A stretch of DNA of 64,000 bases from Pseudomonas sp. GGS8 (GTDB lineage Bacteria; Pseudomonadota; Gammaproteobacteria; Pseudomonadales; Pseudomonadaceae), in contig NZ_JALJWF010000001.1 in NCBI RefSeq assembly GCF_024168645.1, forward strand, positions 248,001-312,000, in the 5' to 3' direction. Shown here piece by piece: positions 1 through 9,797 of the stretch (positions are counted from its first letter, which is position 1; the number at the start of each line of letters is the position of its first letter). Under the pieces are notes generated by a model. The model saw only the letters and a program-made list of their open reading frames with translations, ran no database searches and was not told the origin of the DNA. Both the position numbers and the translations under genes were made by a program.

Positions 1-3000
1 TGCAGGAAGACACTACCCTCAGCGTCAGTGGCCAGTTCAGTTCAAGCGACATCGATCATGGGGCCACCGCCACCTGGAGCATTGCCGGGTCCAACACCGG
101 CAGCTACGGCTCGATCGCCGTGGACAGCACCGGCCAATGGACTTACACCCTGGCCAACGGCAGCGATGGCGTCGCCAGTGCGGTGCAGTCGCTGCAGGCC
201 GGCGAGAGTCATGACGAAGTGTTCACCATCCAGGTCAGCGATGGCCTCGGCGGTGTCGACACCCAGCAGGTGACCGTGACCGTCACCGGCAGCAACGACG
301 CACCGGTGCTCAGTTTCGCCAGCGGCAACGATGTCGGCGCCGTGCAGGAAGACACCACCCTCAGCGTCAGCGGCCAGTTCAACTCGACCGACATCGACCA
401 CGCGGCCACCGCGACCTGGACCATCAATGGCTCGGCAACTGGAACCTATGGCTCGATCGCCGTCGACAGCAGCGGCCAATGGACCTACACGTTGGCCAAC
501 GGCACCGATGGCGTCGCCAGTGCGGTGCAGTCGCTGCAGGCCGGCGAGACTCACGACGAAGTATTCAGTGTGCAGGTCAGCGATGGCCTCGGCGGTGTCG
601 CCACCCAGCAGGTGACTGTCACCGTCACCGGCAGCAATGACGCACCGGTGCTGAGCTTCGCGTCGGGCAACGATGTCGGCGCCGTGCAGGAAGACAGCAT
701 CCTCAGCGTCAGTGGCCAGTTCAACTCGATCGACATCGACCACGCGGCCACCGCGACCTGGAGCATTGCCGGGTCCAACACCGGCACTTACGGCTCGATC
801 GCCGTGGACAGCACGGGCCAGTGGACTTACACCCTGGCCAATGGCACCGATGGTGTCGCCAGTGCCGTGCAGTCGTTGAAAGCCGGTGAAAGTCACGACG
901 AGGTGTTCAGCGTGCAGGTCAGCGATGGCCTGGGTGGCGTCGACACCCAGCAGGTGACCGTGACCGTCACCGGCAGCAACGACGCACCGGTGCTCAGTTT
1001 CGCCAGTGGCAACGATGCCGGCGCGGTGCAGGAAGACAGCACCCTCAGCGTCAGCGGCCAGTTCAACTCGACCGACATCGACCACGCGGCCACCGCGACC
1101 TGGAGCATTGCCGGGTCCAACACCGGCAGCTACGGCTCGATCGCCGTCGACAGCACCGGCCAGTGGACTTACACCCTGGCCAACGGTACCGATGGTGTCG
1201 CCAGTGCCGTGCAATCGCTGAAGGCCGGCGAGAGTCATGACGAAGTGTTCACCATCCAGGTCAGCGATGGCCTCGGCGGTGTCGACACCCAGCAGGTGAC
1301 CGTGACCGTCACCGGCAGCAACGACGCCCCCGTACTCAGTTTCGCCAGTGGCAACGATGCCGGCGCGGTGCAGGAAGACAGCACCCTCAGCGTCAGCGGC
1401 CAGTTCAACTCGACCGACATCGACCACGCGGCCACCGCGACCTGGAGCATTGCCGGGTCCAATACCGGCAGCTACGGTTCCATCGCCGTGGACAGCACCG
1501 GCCAATGGACCTACACGTTGGCCAACGGCACCGACGGTGTCGCCAGTGCCGTGCAATCGCTGAAGGCCGGCGAGAGTCACGATGAAGTGTTCACCATCCA
1601 GGTCAGCGACGGCTTGGGCGGCGTCGACACCCAGCAGGTGAGCGTCACCGTCACCGGCAGCAACGACGCGCCGGTGCTCAGTTTCGCGTCGGGTAATGAA
1701 GTGGGCGCGGTGCAGGAAGACAGCAGCCTCAGCGTCAGTGGCCAGTTCAGCTCGAGCGACATCGATCACGCGGCCACCGCCACCTGGAGCATTGCCGGGT
1801 CCAATACCGGCACTTATGGCTCGATCACCGTCGACAGCAGCGGCGGCCAATGGACTTATACCCTGGCCAACGGCACCGACGGTGTCGCCAGTGCCGTGCA
1901 ATCACTGAAGGCCGGCGAGAGTCACAATGAAGTGTTCACCATCCAGGTCAGCGATGGCCTCGGCGGTATCGACACCCAGCAGGTGACCGTCACCGTCACC
2001 GGCAGCAACGATGCGCCGGTGCTCAGTTTCGCGTCGGGTAATGAAGTGGGCGCGGTGCAGGAAGACACCAGCCTCAGCGTCAGCGGCCAGTTCAACTCGA
2101 GCGACATCGATCATGCGGCCACCGCCACCTGGAGCATTGCCGGGTCCAATACCGGCAGCTACGGCTCGATCGCCGTGGACAGCACCGGCCAATGGACTTA
2201 CACCCTGACCAACGGCACCGATGGCGTTGCCAGTGCGGTGCAATCGCTGAAGGCCGGCGAGACTCACGACGAAGTGTTCAGCGTGCAGGTCAGCGATGGC
2301 CTCGGCGGCGTCGACACCCAGCAGGTGACCGTGACCGTCACCGGCAGCAACGACGCCGCAGTGCTGTCCTCGGCCAGCGTCACGCTGACCGAAACCAATG
2401 CTCCGCTGACCACCGGCGGCAGCCTGACCATCAGCGATATCGACAGCCCGGAAAGCTTCCAGGCGCAGTCCGGCACCGCTGGCGCCAACGGAGCCTTCGC
2501 CATCGATGCCGCGGGTAACTGGAGCTATACCGCCAACTCGGCCTTCGATGCACTCAATGTCGGCGACAGCCTGACCGACACCTTCGCGGTATTCAGTGCT
2601 GATGGCACCGAGACCTCAGTCAGCGTCACCATCAACGGCACTAACGATGCACCGGTAACCGACCTGAACGGTGGAAGCGCCGGCAACGACGCGACCGCAG
2701 CTTTCACCGAACAGACCTCCGTGCTGATCGCCCCGTCGGCGACCATCACCGACGTCGACTCGGCCAACCTGACCTCGATGACGGCGACGCTGACGGTGCG
2801 CCCTGACGGCAACACCACCGAGTCGCTATCGCTTAACGCGAGCGCCACTACCGCAGCGGCCGGCCTGACGGTTAGCTACACCACCAGCACCGGCGTGCTG
2901 TCGATCACCGGTTCGGCCAGTAAAGCCACATACCAGACAATTCTGGACGGCATCCTCTACAACAACTCCAGCAATACGCCGACCACTTCTGATCGGACAG

Positions 3001-6000
3001 TGAACGTTCTGGTCAGCGACGGCATCGACAGCAGCATCTCGCACAGCGTCACCATCGGCATCACCGCACTCAACGACACGCCGGTGAACACGTTGCCGGC
3101 AAGCTACACGACGAATGAAGACGCCGCATTCAAGCTCAGCGGCCTGTCGGTGGCAGACGTCGACGCAGGCGCTGGCAACATCTCGGTTACGCTCACGGTC
3201 GGCAGCGGCTCGTTGACGGCCGCGACAGCGGGCAGTGTCTCGGTCAGCGGCTCAGGCACCAGCAGCATCGTGCTCACGGGTACCCTCGCCAACATCAACA
3301 CTTACCTGGCCACGGTCGCCAACCAGCCGACCTACACCCCGGCTGCCAATGCCAACGGTACGGTCACCCTGACCATGCTGACCAATGACGGCGGCAACAC
3401 GGGCACTGGTGGTGCGCTGAGCGACAGCGACACGATCAACATCAACATCACCGCGGTCAACGACGCACCGGTGAACACGCTGCCGGCAAGCTACACGACG
3501 AATGAAGACACCGCATTCAAGCTCAGCGGCCTGTCGGTGGCAGACGTCGACGCAGGCGCTGGCAGCATCTCGGTCACGCTCACGGTCGGCAGCGGCACCT
3601 TGACGGTCGCGGGAGCAGGCAGTGTCTCGGTCAGTGGCTCGGGCACCAGCAGCATCGTGCTCACGGGTACCCTCACCAACATCAACACTTACCTGGCAAC
3701 GGTCGCCAACCAGCCGACCTACACCCCGACTGCCAATGCCAACGGTACGGTCACCCTGACCATGCTGACCAATGACGGCGGCAACACGGGCACTGGTGGT
3801 GCGCTGAGCGACAGCGACACGATCAACATCAACATCACCGCGCTCAATGACGCACCGGTGAACACGCTGCCGGCAAGCTACACGACGAATGAAGACACCG
3901 CATTCAAGCTCAGCGGCCTGTCGGTGGCAGACGTCGACGCAGGCGCTGGCAGCATCTCGGTCACGCTCACGGTCGGCAGCGGCTCGTTGACGGCCGCGAC
4001 AGCGGGCATTGTCTCGGTCAGCGGCTCAGGCACCAGCAGCATCGTGCTCACCGGTACCCTCGCCAATATCAACACTTACCTGGCCACGGTCGCCAACCAG
4101 CCGACCTACACCCCGACTGCCAATGCCAACGGTACGGTCACCCTGACCATGCTGACCAATGACGGCGGCAACACGGGCACTGGTGGTGCGCTGAGCGACA
4201 GCGACACGATCAACATCAACATCACCGCGCTCAATGACGCACCGGTGAACACGCTGCCGGCAAGCTACACGACGAATGAAGACACCGCATTCAAGCTCAG
4301 CGGCCTGTCGGTGGCAGACGTCGACGCAGGCGCTGGCAGCATCTCGGTTACGCTCACGGTCGGCAGCGGCTCGTTGACGGCCGCGACAGCGGGCAGTGTC
4401 TCGGTCAGCGGCTCAGGCACCAGCAGCATCGTGCTCACCGGTACCCTCACCAACATCAACACTTACCTGGCCACGGTCGCCAACCAGCCGACCTACACCC
4501 CGGCTGCCAATGCCAACGGTACGGTCACCCTGACCATGCTGACCAATGACGGCGGCAACACGGGCACTGGTGGTGCGTTGAGCGACAGCGACACGATCAA
4601 CATCAACATCACCGCGATCAACGACACACCGGTGAACACGTTGCCGGCAAGCTACACGACGAATGAAGACACTGCATTCAAGCTCAGCGGCCTGTCGGTG
4701 GCAGACGTCGACGCAGGCGCTGGCAGCATCTCGGTCACGCTCACGGTCGACAGCGGCTCGTTAACGGCCGCGACAGCAGGCAGTGTCACGATCAGCGGCT
4801 CGGGCACCAGCAGCATCGTGCTCACCGGTACCCTCACCAACATCAACACTTACCTGGCCACGGTCGCCAACCAGCCGACCTACACCCCGGCTGCCAATGC
4901 CAACGGTACGGTCACCCTGACCATGCTGACCAATGACGGCGGCAACACGGGCACTGGTGGTGCGTTGAGCGACAGCGACACGATCAACATCAACATCACC
5001 GCGGTCAATGACGCGCCGGTACTGTCCGGGACAGCTCCGACGTCGGTCAATGTCAGCGGCGGGGTGTTGGTGAGTTCGTTCCTGAGTTCCACTGATGTGG
5101 ACAGTGGTGCACTGAAGGGCATCGCGATCACCGCTGCGACCCGCACAAATGGCTCTACTGGCAAGTGGCAGTACTCAACAGACAGTGGATCGACGTGGAC
5201 AGATGTCGGCACGGTAAGTACGAACTCGGCGCTGCTGCTGCGTAGCGGAGACTTAGTACGCATGACCGGTAACGGAAATGCGGGAGATCTAACCTACAAG
5301 GCGTGGGATCAGACGTCGGGCACGTTTGCGACGAAGATCGACCCTGGCTCAGGCGGGGGTGCCAGCGCGTTCAGCACGACCAGCGTTACATGGTCGGTCA
5401 CTCACCCGGCAGGCACCGCCGGCGAGCCGATCAACTTGGCTCTGGTCAACCCGTCGGCGGATCACAGTCTTCCTGTCACGGTAACGATCACCGGTGTTCC
5501 AGCGGACTGGATAGTGAACGGCGCCACGCATCTCGGCGGCGGCAGTTGGTCGGTCACCACTATCGATCCCTCGGTACTCACCGTCACTACGACGGCAGGC
5601 TACGTCGGCGCTATGGTGTTGCATGTAACGGAGACTTGGACCAATGCAGACGGGACCACAGGAAGCGCCATCATCTCGGACAACGTAGAGGCTTACGCCC
5701 CAGGCTCACCAATCTTCGCCTTGTCCCTCAACGACAACCTGACCGGCTCGTCCGGTGCCGACACCTTCGTCTTCGCCCAGCCGATCGGCAACAACCAGAT
5801 CTACAACTTCGATGCCGCGGCGGACAAGATCGACCTGATCGGCTTCACAGGCGTCACCGGCTTTGCTGACTTGAGCATCACTAACGACGCAAACGGCAAT
5901 GCGCTGGTCAGCATAGGCACTGGCCAGACGATCACCCTGAAAGGTGTCGACGCGGCGAGCTTGAGCGAAGCGAACTTCCAGTTCGATGTCGACCCGCTCA

Positions 6001-7247
6001 CCAACAACACCGGTACCCTCACCATTGCCGACGGCGCGATCATGCCGTTCGGTGGCAGCCTCCATAACAGCGGCACCATCGAGCTCGGCTCCGCCGGCAG
6101 CGCGACCAGTCTTGAGGTTCTGTTCCGTGGCGCGACGTTGACCGGTGGCGGCCAAGTGCTGCTATCCGACAACGCGCAAAACGTGATTTTCGGTGGCAGT
6201 GCCGACACCGTACTGAACAACGTCGACAACCGCATTTCCGGCGCCGGCCAGTTGGGTGCCGGGCAGATGGTGCTGATCAATTCGGGGCTGATCATGGCCA
6301 GCGGGCTGAACAGCCTCGTGCTCGATACCGGCACCCACACCATCACCAACAGCGGGGTGCTGGAGTCCACGGGCCCAGGCGGCATGACGGTGGCCAGTAC
6401 GGTCGAAAACACCGGCCACCTGTGGGCCAATGGTGGCGACCTGCGCCTGCTGGCCGACGTGACCGGCGATGGCAGCGCCACCATCGACGGTAACGCGACC
6501 CTGACCTTCTCCGGTGCTGCACACGGGTCCGTCGCCTTCCACGGCGAAGGCGCGGGCACGCTGGTGATCGCACAGGCCGAAACAGCGGGCTCGCTGGCCG
6601 GCATCCTCGGCCTTGAGAGCAATGACATGCTGACGTTCGGCAATCTCACTTTCGGCGCCAACACCCAGCTCAGCTACAACACCAACGCCTCTGGCGCCGG
6701 CGGCCTGCTGACAGTGGACGACGGCGTGCATCGGGCCGAGGTGAACCTGCTGGGGCATTACTCGGCGGAAGACTTCCAGGTCACCGACGGCGGCGCGGCC
6801 GGCACTCAAGTCAGTTACCACGGAGAATCCAGCGGCACGCTGGTGGGCACCATGCTCGCAGACACGATCAATGGCGGCGACGGCAACGACATCATCGTGG
6901 GCCGTGGCGGCGCAGACACGCTCAGCGGTGGCGCGGGAGCCGACGTGTTTGCCTACTTCAATGTTAATGAAGGCGGCGATCATATCCTCGACTACAACTA
7001 CGCCGAAGGGGACAAAATCGACCTCTCCGCACTGCTCAAGGCGAACTTTGTCGCCGGCACCAGCCAGGTGTCGGACTTTGTCCAAGTGGTGCAGACCGGC
7101 AACGACATCACCGTGAAGGTGGATCCCGATGGCGCAAGCAATGGCAAGAACTTCGTCGATGTGGCGGTGCTTGACCACGCGGGTACGCCTGGGCCCGATC
7201 TGGTGCGCACCTGGTTCGGGGATGCCGAGCATACGCTGACGGCGTGA
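1..7247 (+). CDS. Giant repeat adhesin / RTX-type exoprotein, 5' part outside window
   Basis: The reading frame is already open at base 3, so the start lies outside; about 2414 residues are visible. Layout: the end of one and then six complete 114-residue VCBS-like repeats (bases 294-2348, unit 342 bp, one unit with an extra codon), a related degenerate domain to about 3070, five nearly identical 129-residue cadherin/Ig-like repeats (3072-5006, unit 387 bp, each starting NDxPVNTLPASYTTNED), then non-repeated domains and a C-terminal RTX-like segment (6871-6950) with GGDGNDIIVGRGGADTLSGG nonapeptides that should bind calcium. The acidic, Asp/Gly-rich tail suggests export by a type I system, as in LapA/BapA-like biofilm adhesins. 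This is inferred from architecture: no transporter genes are in the window and no specific family member is identified. Near-identical repeats suggest ongoing copy-number change and make this stretch prone to assembly collapse. Confidence 0.85.
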   Translation, partial: QEDTTLSVSGQFSSSDIDHGATATWSIAGSNTGSYGSIAVDSTGQWTYTLANGSDGVASAVQSLQAGESHDEVFTIQVSDGLGGVDTQQVTVTVTGSNDAPVLSFASGNDVGAVQEDTTLSVSGQFNSTDIDHAATATWTINGSATGTYGSIAVDSSGQWTYTLANGTDGVASAVQSLQAGETHDEVFSVQVSDGLGGVATQQVTVTVTGSNDAPVLSFASGNDVGAVQEDSILSVSGQFNSIDIDHAATATWSIAGSNTGTYGSIAVDSTGQWTYTLANGTDGVASAVQSLKAGESHDEVFSVQVSDGLGGVDTQQVTVTVTGSNDAPVLSFASGNDAGAVQEDSTLSVSGQFNSTDIDHAATATWSIAGSNTGSYGSIAVDSTGQWTYTLANGTDGVASAVQSLKAGESHDEVFTIQVSDGLGGVDTQQVTVTVTGSNDAPVLSFASGNDAGAVQEDSTLSVSGQFNSTDIDHAATATWSIAGSNTGSYGSIAVDSTGQWTYTLANGTDGVASAVQSLKAGESHDEVFTIQVSDGLGGVDTQQVSVTVTGSNDAPVLSFASGNEVGAVQEDSSLSVSGQFSSSDIDHAATATWSIAGSNTGTYGSITVDSSGGQWTYTLANGTDGVASAVQSLKAGESHNEVFTIQVSDGLGGIDTQQVTVTVTGSNDAPVLSFASGNEVGAVQEDTSLSVSGQFNSSDIDHAATATWSIAGSNTGSYGSIAVDSTGQWTYTLTNGTDGVASAVQSLKAGETHDEVFSVQVSDGLGGVDTQQVTVTVTGSNDAAVLSSASVTLTETNAPLTTGGSLTISDIDSPESFQAQSGTAGANGAFAIDAAGNWSYTANSAFDALNVGDSLTDTFAVFSADGTETSVSVTINGTNDAPVTDLNGGSAGNDATAAFTEQTSVLIAPSATITDVDSANLTSMTATLTVRPDGNTTESLSLNASATTAAAGLTVSYTTSTGVLSITGSASKATYQTILDGILYNNSSNTPTTSDRTVNVLVSDGIDSSISHSVTIGITALNDTPVNTLPASYTTNEDAAFKLSGLSVADVDAGAGNISVTLTVGSGSLTAATAGSVSVSGSGTSSIVLTGTLANINTYLATVANQPTYTPAANANGTVTLTMLTNDGGNTGTGGALSDSDTININITAVNDAPVNTLPASYTTNEDTAFKLSGLSVADVDAGAGSISVTLTVGSGTLTVAGAGSVSVSGSGTSSIVLTGTLTNINTYLATVANQPTYTPTANANGTVTLTMLTNDGGNTGTGGALSDSDTININITALNDAPVNTLPASYTTNEDTAFKLSGLSVADVDAGAGSISVTLTVGSGSLTAATAGIVSVSGSGTSSIVLTGTLANINTYLATVANQPTYTPTANANGTVTLTMLTNDGGNTGTGGALSDSDTININITALNDAPVNTLPASYTTNEDTAFKLSGLSVADVDAGAGSISVTLTVGSGSLTAATAGSVSVSGSGTSSIVLTGTLTNINTYLATVANQPTYTPAANANGTVTLTMLTNDGGNTGTGGALSDSDTININITAINDTPVNTLPASYTTNEDTAFKLSGLSVADVDAGAGSISVTLTVDSGSLTAATAGSVTISGSGTSSIVLTGTLTNINTYLATVANQPTYTPAANANGTVTLTMLTNDGGNTGTGGALSDSDTININITAVNDAPVLSGTAPTSVNVSGGVLVSSFLSSTDVDSGALKGIAITAATRTNGSTGKWQYSTDSGSTWTDVGTVSTNSALLLRSGDLVRMTGNGNAGDLTYKAWDQTSGTFATKIDPGSGGGASAFSTTSVTWSVTHPAGTAGEPINLALVNPSADHSLPVTVTITGVPADWIVNGATHLGGGSWSVTTIDPSVLTVTTTAGYVGAMVLHVTETWTNADGTTGSAIISDNVEAYAPGSPIFALSLNDNLTGSSGADTFVFAQPIGNNQIYNFDAAADKIDLIGFTGVTGFADLSITNDANGNALVSIGTGQTITLKGVDAASLSEANFQFDVDPLTNNTGTLTIADGAIMPFGGSLHNSGTIELGSAGSATSLEVLFRGATLTGGGQVLLSDNAQNVIFGGSADTVLNNVDNRISGAGQLGAGQMVLINSGLIMASGLNSLVLDTGTHTITNSGVLESTGPGGMTVASTVENTGHLWANGGDLRLLADVTGDGSATIDGNATLTFSGAAHGSVAFHGEGAGTLVIAQAETAGSLAGILGLESNDMLTFGNLTFGANTQLSYNTNASGAGGLLTVDDGVHRAEVNLLGHYSAEDFQVTDGGAAGTQVSYHGESSGTLVGTMLADTINGGDGNDIIVGRGGADTLSGGAGADVFAYFNVNEGGDHILDYNYAEGDKIDLSALLKANFVAGTSQVSDFVQVVQTGNDITVKVDPDGASNGKNFVDVAVLDHAGTPGPDLVRTWFGDAEHTLTA
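294..2348 (+). repeat. Six tandem 342-bp repeats (114-residue VCBS-like units)
   Basis: Units begin with the codons for NDAPVLSF at 294, 636, 978, 1320, 1662 and 2007, and a degenerate NDAAVLSS follows at 2349. The fifth unit is 345 bp because of one extra Gly codon (SSGGQW instead of SSGQW). The end of a further unit occupies 1-293. Units differ by few substitutions. Confidence 0.95.
3072..5006 (+). repeat. Five tandem 387-bp repeats (129-residue Ig/cadherin-like units)
   Basis: Units start at 3072, 3459, 3846, 4233 and 4620, each reading ND(A/T)PVNTLPASYTTNED and ending in SDTININITA. They are nearly identical at DNA level, which points to recent unequal recombination or conversion. Confidence 0.95.
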
Positions 7248-7434
7248 TAGTGGGCTGGAGTTGAGCAGTTGATGATCGTGGAGACCAGGGAAGGTCGAAC
7301 CATAATCCAGCTACTCAACTCCTTCGCTCACGCTGGATGCCCCTAACCAGTTGATTCACCGGCGGATGTAACGCGCTGGATGAACCTCTGGGCTGCGTAG
7401 TTTAATGTGCACCACCCCGGAAAAGGATTTCATC

Positions 7435-8802
7435 GTGTACATCAAAGGACGCTACATCGCATCTGCCTGCGCGCTGCTGTTTTTCCAGCATGCACTGGCG
7501 ACAGGAATGGACTGCACAAAAGCGGCAAACGCTGTCGAAAATACAATTTGCGCGAACAAAGGACTGCATGAGCTGGATACGCAAATGGGTTCGGCCTATC
7601 GAACGCTGATGAACGCCGCTTCGCCGGCGCAGGTTGAACTGAAGAGATCCCAGCGCCAATGGTTGAAAGTACGCAATGAATGCGTCGAAGACGTTGCCTG
7701 CCTGGACCAACACTATCGCGAACGCTTGCAGGCATTGCACGTGCAATGGATCGACACCGTTGCCTATCAACCTGACGACGTCGATAAACAGGTGATGGAG
7801 GATTTGCAACAACGCATCCAAGACCTGAGCAAGGACAATCCGGAGTTTGCGCTGGAGCGGGCACTCGACTCTATGGCGTTCGACAGCAGCACAACGTCAT
7901 TCCCTGGCGACCCGGGTGAAGATGAGCAAACCCTCTTTCCCAAGAGTATTCCCCAAGATGTCACGGAGGACGAGTGGAAGGCGCTGAAAGCGTCCGGCAT
8001 CGACGACACCGCTGAATCCGGGCACACCTCATACACGCTGATGGATATGGACGGCGACGGACAGCGTGACCTCATCGTTGAAACCTATTCCGGCGGCACC
8101 GGGATGTTCAGTTACACGCAAACCTACCGTCGCAGCGAAGGCCGGTTCATCAGCAGGACATCGGGGCCAGCCCATGAATCCGGCTCGCTTTTTTATACCA
8201 ATGAACGCGGCGCCAACCAATCCGTGAACTGGATCAAGGCTCGCGGAAAAATGTACGTCGCCTACCGAAACGGTAGCTACGGCGTTGACCAAGTCTTTCT
8301 TCTCAATCCCCTGAAGATCAATAACAAAGTGCCTACACTGACCGTTCGCTACGGCTATCAACTGACAGTGCCCCACACTCAATATCTGGAGGACGGCACC
8401 ACCGCTTTCGAGCTGGAGCCTGTCCTGCAAAAGGTACTCGCGAAAGCCTTGATCAAAGTGAATGCAGGTGAAGCCCTGGAGACTGGCCGACAGAAAACTC
8501 CGATCTGCCCCATTCCCCGTTCAGTACAAGACAGTGATGACTATTACAGCTTCGGAGCGAGTTACTACGCGGTCGAACCCGTCGCCGATCTGCCAGTGGT
8601 CATCGGCAATGACTGCTTCATCGCAAGACTGATCAATTGGTACGGGAGTTATGGCGACAAGAACGGACTGTCTGCATTACTGACGTTGCGCAAACCGGGA
8701 TCTGAAGACCAGGAACGCAGTTATTCGGTCAACGGACGTCGACATATCACGCAAGTGAGCACATCGATTGGCAAGGCCGAAGGTGGGGCTGAAAATTTTT
8801 AG
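7435..8802 (+). CDS. Secreted LprI-like (DUF1311) N-terminal domain protein
   Basis: I chose the GTG at 7435 because AAGGA lies 7 bases upstream and it gives a clean signal peptide (MYIKGRYIASACALLFFQHA); an in-frame ATG at 7405 would add 10 residues. The mature N-terminus (MDCTKAANAVENTICANKGL, then LDTQMGSAYRTL and later QRQWLKVRNEC) has the Cys pattern of the LprI lysozyme-inhibitor/DUF1311 domain. The remaining roughly 350 residues are unassigned; they contain DMDGDGQRDLIVETYSGGTG, an FG-GAP/calcium-loop-like stretch. It is probably periplasmic. Lysozyme inhibition is only suggested by the N-terminal domain. A terminator hairpin follows. Confidence 0.75.
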   Translation: MYIKGRYIASACALLFFQHALATGMDCTKAANAVENTICANKGLHELDTQMGSAYRTLMNAASPAQVELKRSQRQWLKVRNECVEDVACLDQHYRERLQALHVQWIDTVAYQPDDVDKQVMEDLQQRIQDLSKDNPEFALERALDSMAFDSSTTSFPGDPGEDEQTLFPKSIPQDVTEDEWKALKASGIDDTAESGHTSYTLMDMDGDGQRDLIVETYSGGTGMFSYTQTYRRSEGRFISRTSGPAHESGSLFYTNERGANQSVNWIKARGKMYVAYRNGSYGVDQVFLLNPLKINNKVPTLTVRYGYQLTVPHTQYLEDGTTAFELEPVLQKVLAKALIKVNAGEALETGRQKTPICPIPRSVQDSDDYYSFGASYYAVEPVADLPVVIGNDCFIARLINWYGSYGDKNGLSALLTLRKPGSEDQERSYSVNGRRHITQVSTSIGKAEGGAENF

Positions 8803-8830
8803 TCAGCTATCCACCGATAGAAAGCCACAA

Positions 8831-8865
8831 AAAAGCCCCACCAGATCACTCTGTGTGGGGCTTTC
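8831..8865 (+). terminator. Rho-independent terminator after the LprI-like gene
   Basis: AAAAGCCCCAC and GTGTGGGGCTTT form a strong GC-rich stem around an AGATCACTCT-like loop, downstream of the stop at 8802. The T-run is short. Confidence 0.7.
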
Positions 8866-8866
8866 A

Positions 8867-8896
8867 AATATGTGGTGTCCCAGGGCAGGTTCGAAC
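8867..8896 (+). repeat. Left attachment-site repeat (copy of tRNA-Arg 3' end)
   Basis: Bases 8873-8896 are identical over 24 bases to 16882-16905, the CCA end and T-arm of the tRNA-Arg(CCT) gene. Allowing one mismatch, the match covers 30 bases (8867-8896 and 16876-16905). Similarity stops abruptly on the inner side (cattatctgg against tgccaacctt). This is the usual footprint of an element integrated at a tRNA 3' end; this copy is the displaced one. Confidence 0.85.
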
Positions 8897-9797
8897 CATT
8901 ATCTGGAGCAACCTCCTACCTCCAAACATCCATCATGGCCAACATGCTGATTTACAGAGATAAATCTCGACTCGCTTACGTTTTTGAATTGGTGAAATGC
9001 TCACCGATTCAGCGAGCCAGCAAGATTCCTTTGAAAAATCTGTAAATCTACAGAGGCAGCATCCTGTACAGCGGCGCGATGTCCAGGCGGCAAATTAGCA
9101 AATAGCTAATAAAAGCAGAGGGCGCGAGAATGGCGGGCGCAAATCGATCACTACACATCTTTACGTGGAATCGCGTAACGGAGGTCGGCAGTGCCCCTCC
9201 GAAGACGCCCCTACTGAATCGGCCTTGGATTCGAAGACACTGGATAGCCGCTTTTTAGCCAATTGCTGCCAGTGTTCGAAGAGTAGCTATCGACCGATTC
9301 TGTTGAAAAAGTCGGCCATGGTTTCCACGGCAGAAAAATACGCACGTGAGATTGAAATCTTTACTTTTGGCAGAGGCTTTCGGGCTCAGATTTCACGTAG
9401 CAGCGTGTAAAAATGGCGTTTTCACCAGTCAATATTCAGGCCATTTGGGCGAACCGACTTTTTCAACAGAATCGGCCAGAAACGGCCACCCACCTGTATG
9501 CTCGCAGAACCATTCGCTGGCTTGAATGGTGGTATGGGGTTGGATTTACAGGGTAGGGCCAGAACGCGATAGCAGCTGCCGCCAGGTTGCTTCAAAGACG
9601 CCGGCAAGCGGCAGCTGCTTCAGGATTGCGGTGCTTGTTTTAAACTTGCTGCACTGACATCATCAAACCAACATTCGGTGTGATGCTTGTCATTCAACTT
9701 CACTCGCAGCCCAAAGCCACAGAGGCAGCATTGCTTTACGTCATAGCAGCGTCGCCAGTCTCTGACTAGTGGCTGTGAACATCTTGCTATCACCCAA
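8897..9797. other. Approximately 900-bp non-coding left arm of the island
   Basis: No convincing gene is seen. Short frames in it (for example 9165-9410 and 9422-9607) merely read through the inverted-repeat element at 9294-9475. The flanks look like decayed mobile DNA. Confidence 0.5.
9294..9475. mobile_element. MITE-like element with perfect 22-bp terminal inverted repeats
   Basis: 9294-9315 and 9454-9475 are exact reverse complements (22 bases, core TTGAAAAAGTCGG). The 138-bp interior has no plausible transposase. No clear target duplication is seen just outside, so boundaries are those of the inverted repeats only. It could be a non-autonomous insertion element or the remnant of two IS ends. 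Confidence 0.6.

Noticed and set aside
42..1901. 619-codon minus-strand frame antisense to the repeats
   Set aside because: It repeats with the 342-bp period of the sense gene and exists because the GC-rich repeats lack stops on the other strand; no ribosome binding site or family.
8768..8950. Plus-strand frame through the left attachment repeat
   Set aside because: It crosses the terminator and tRNA fragment and has no start signal.
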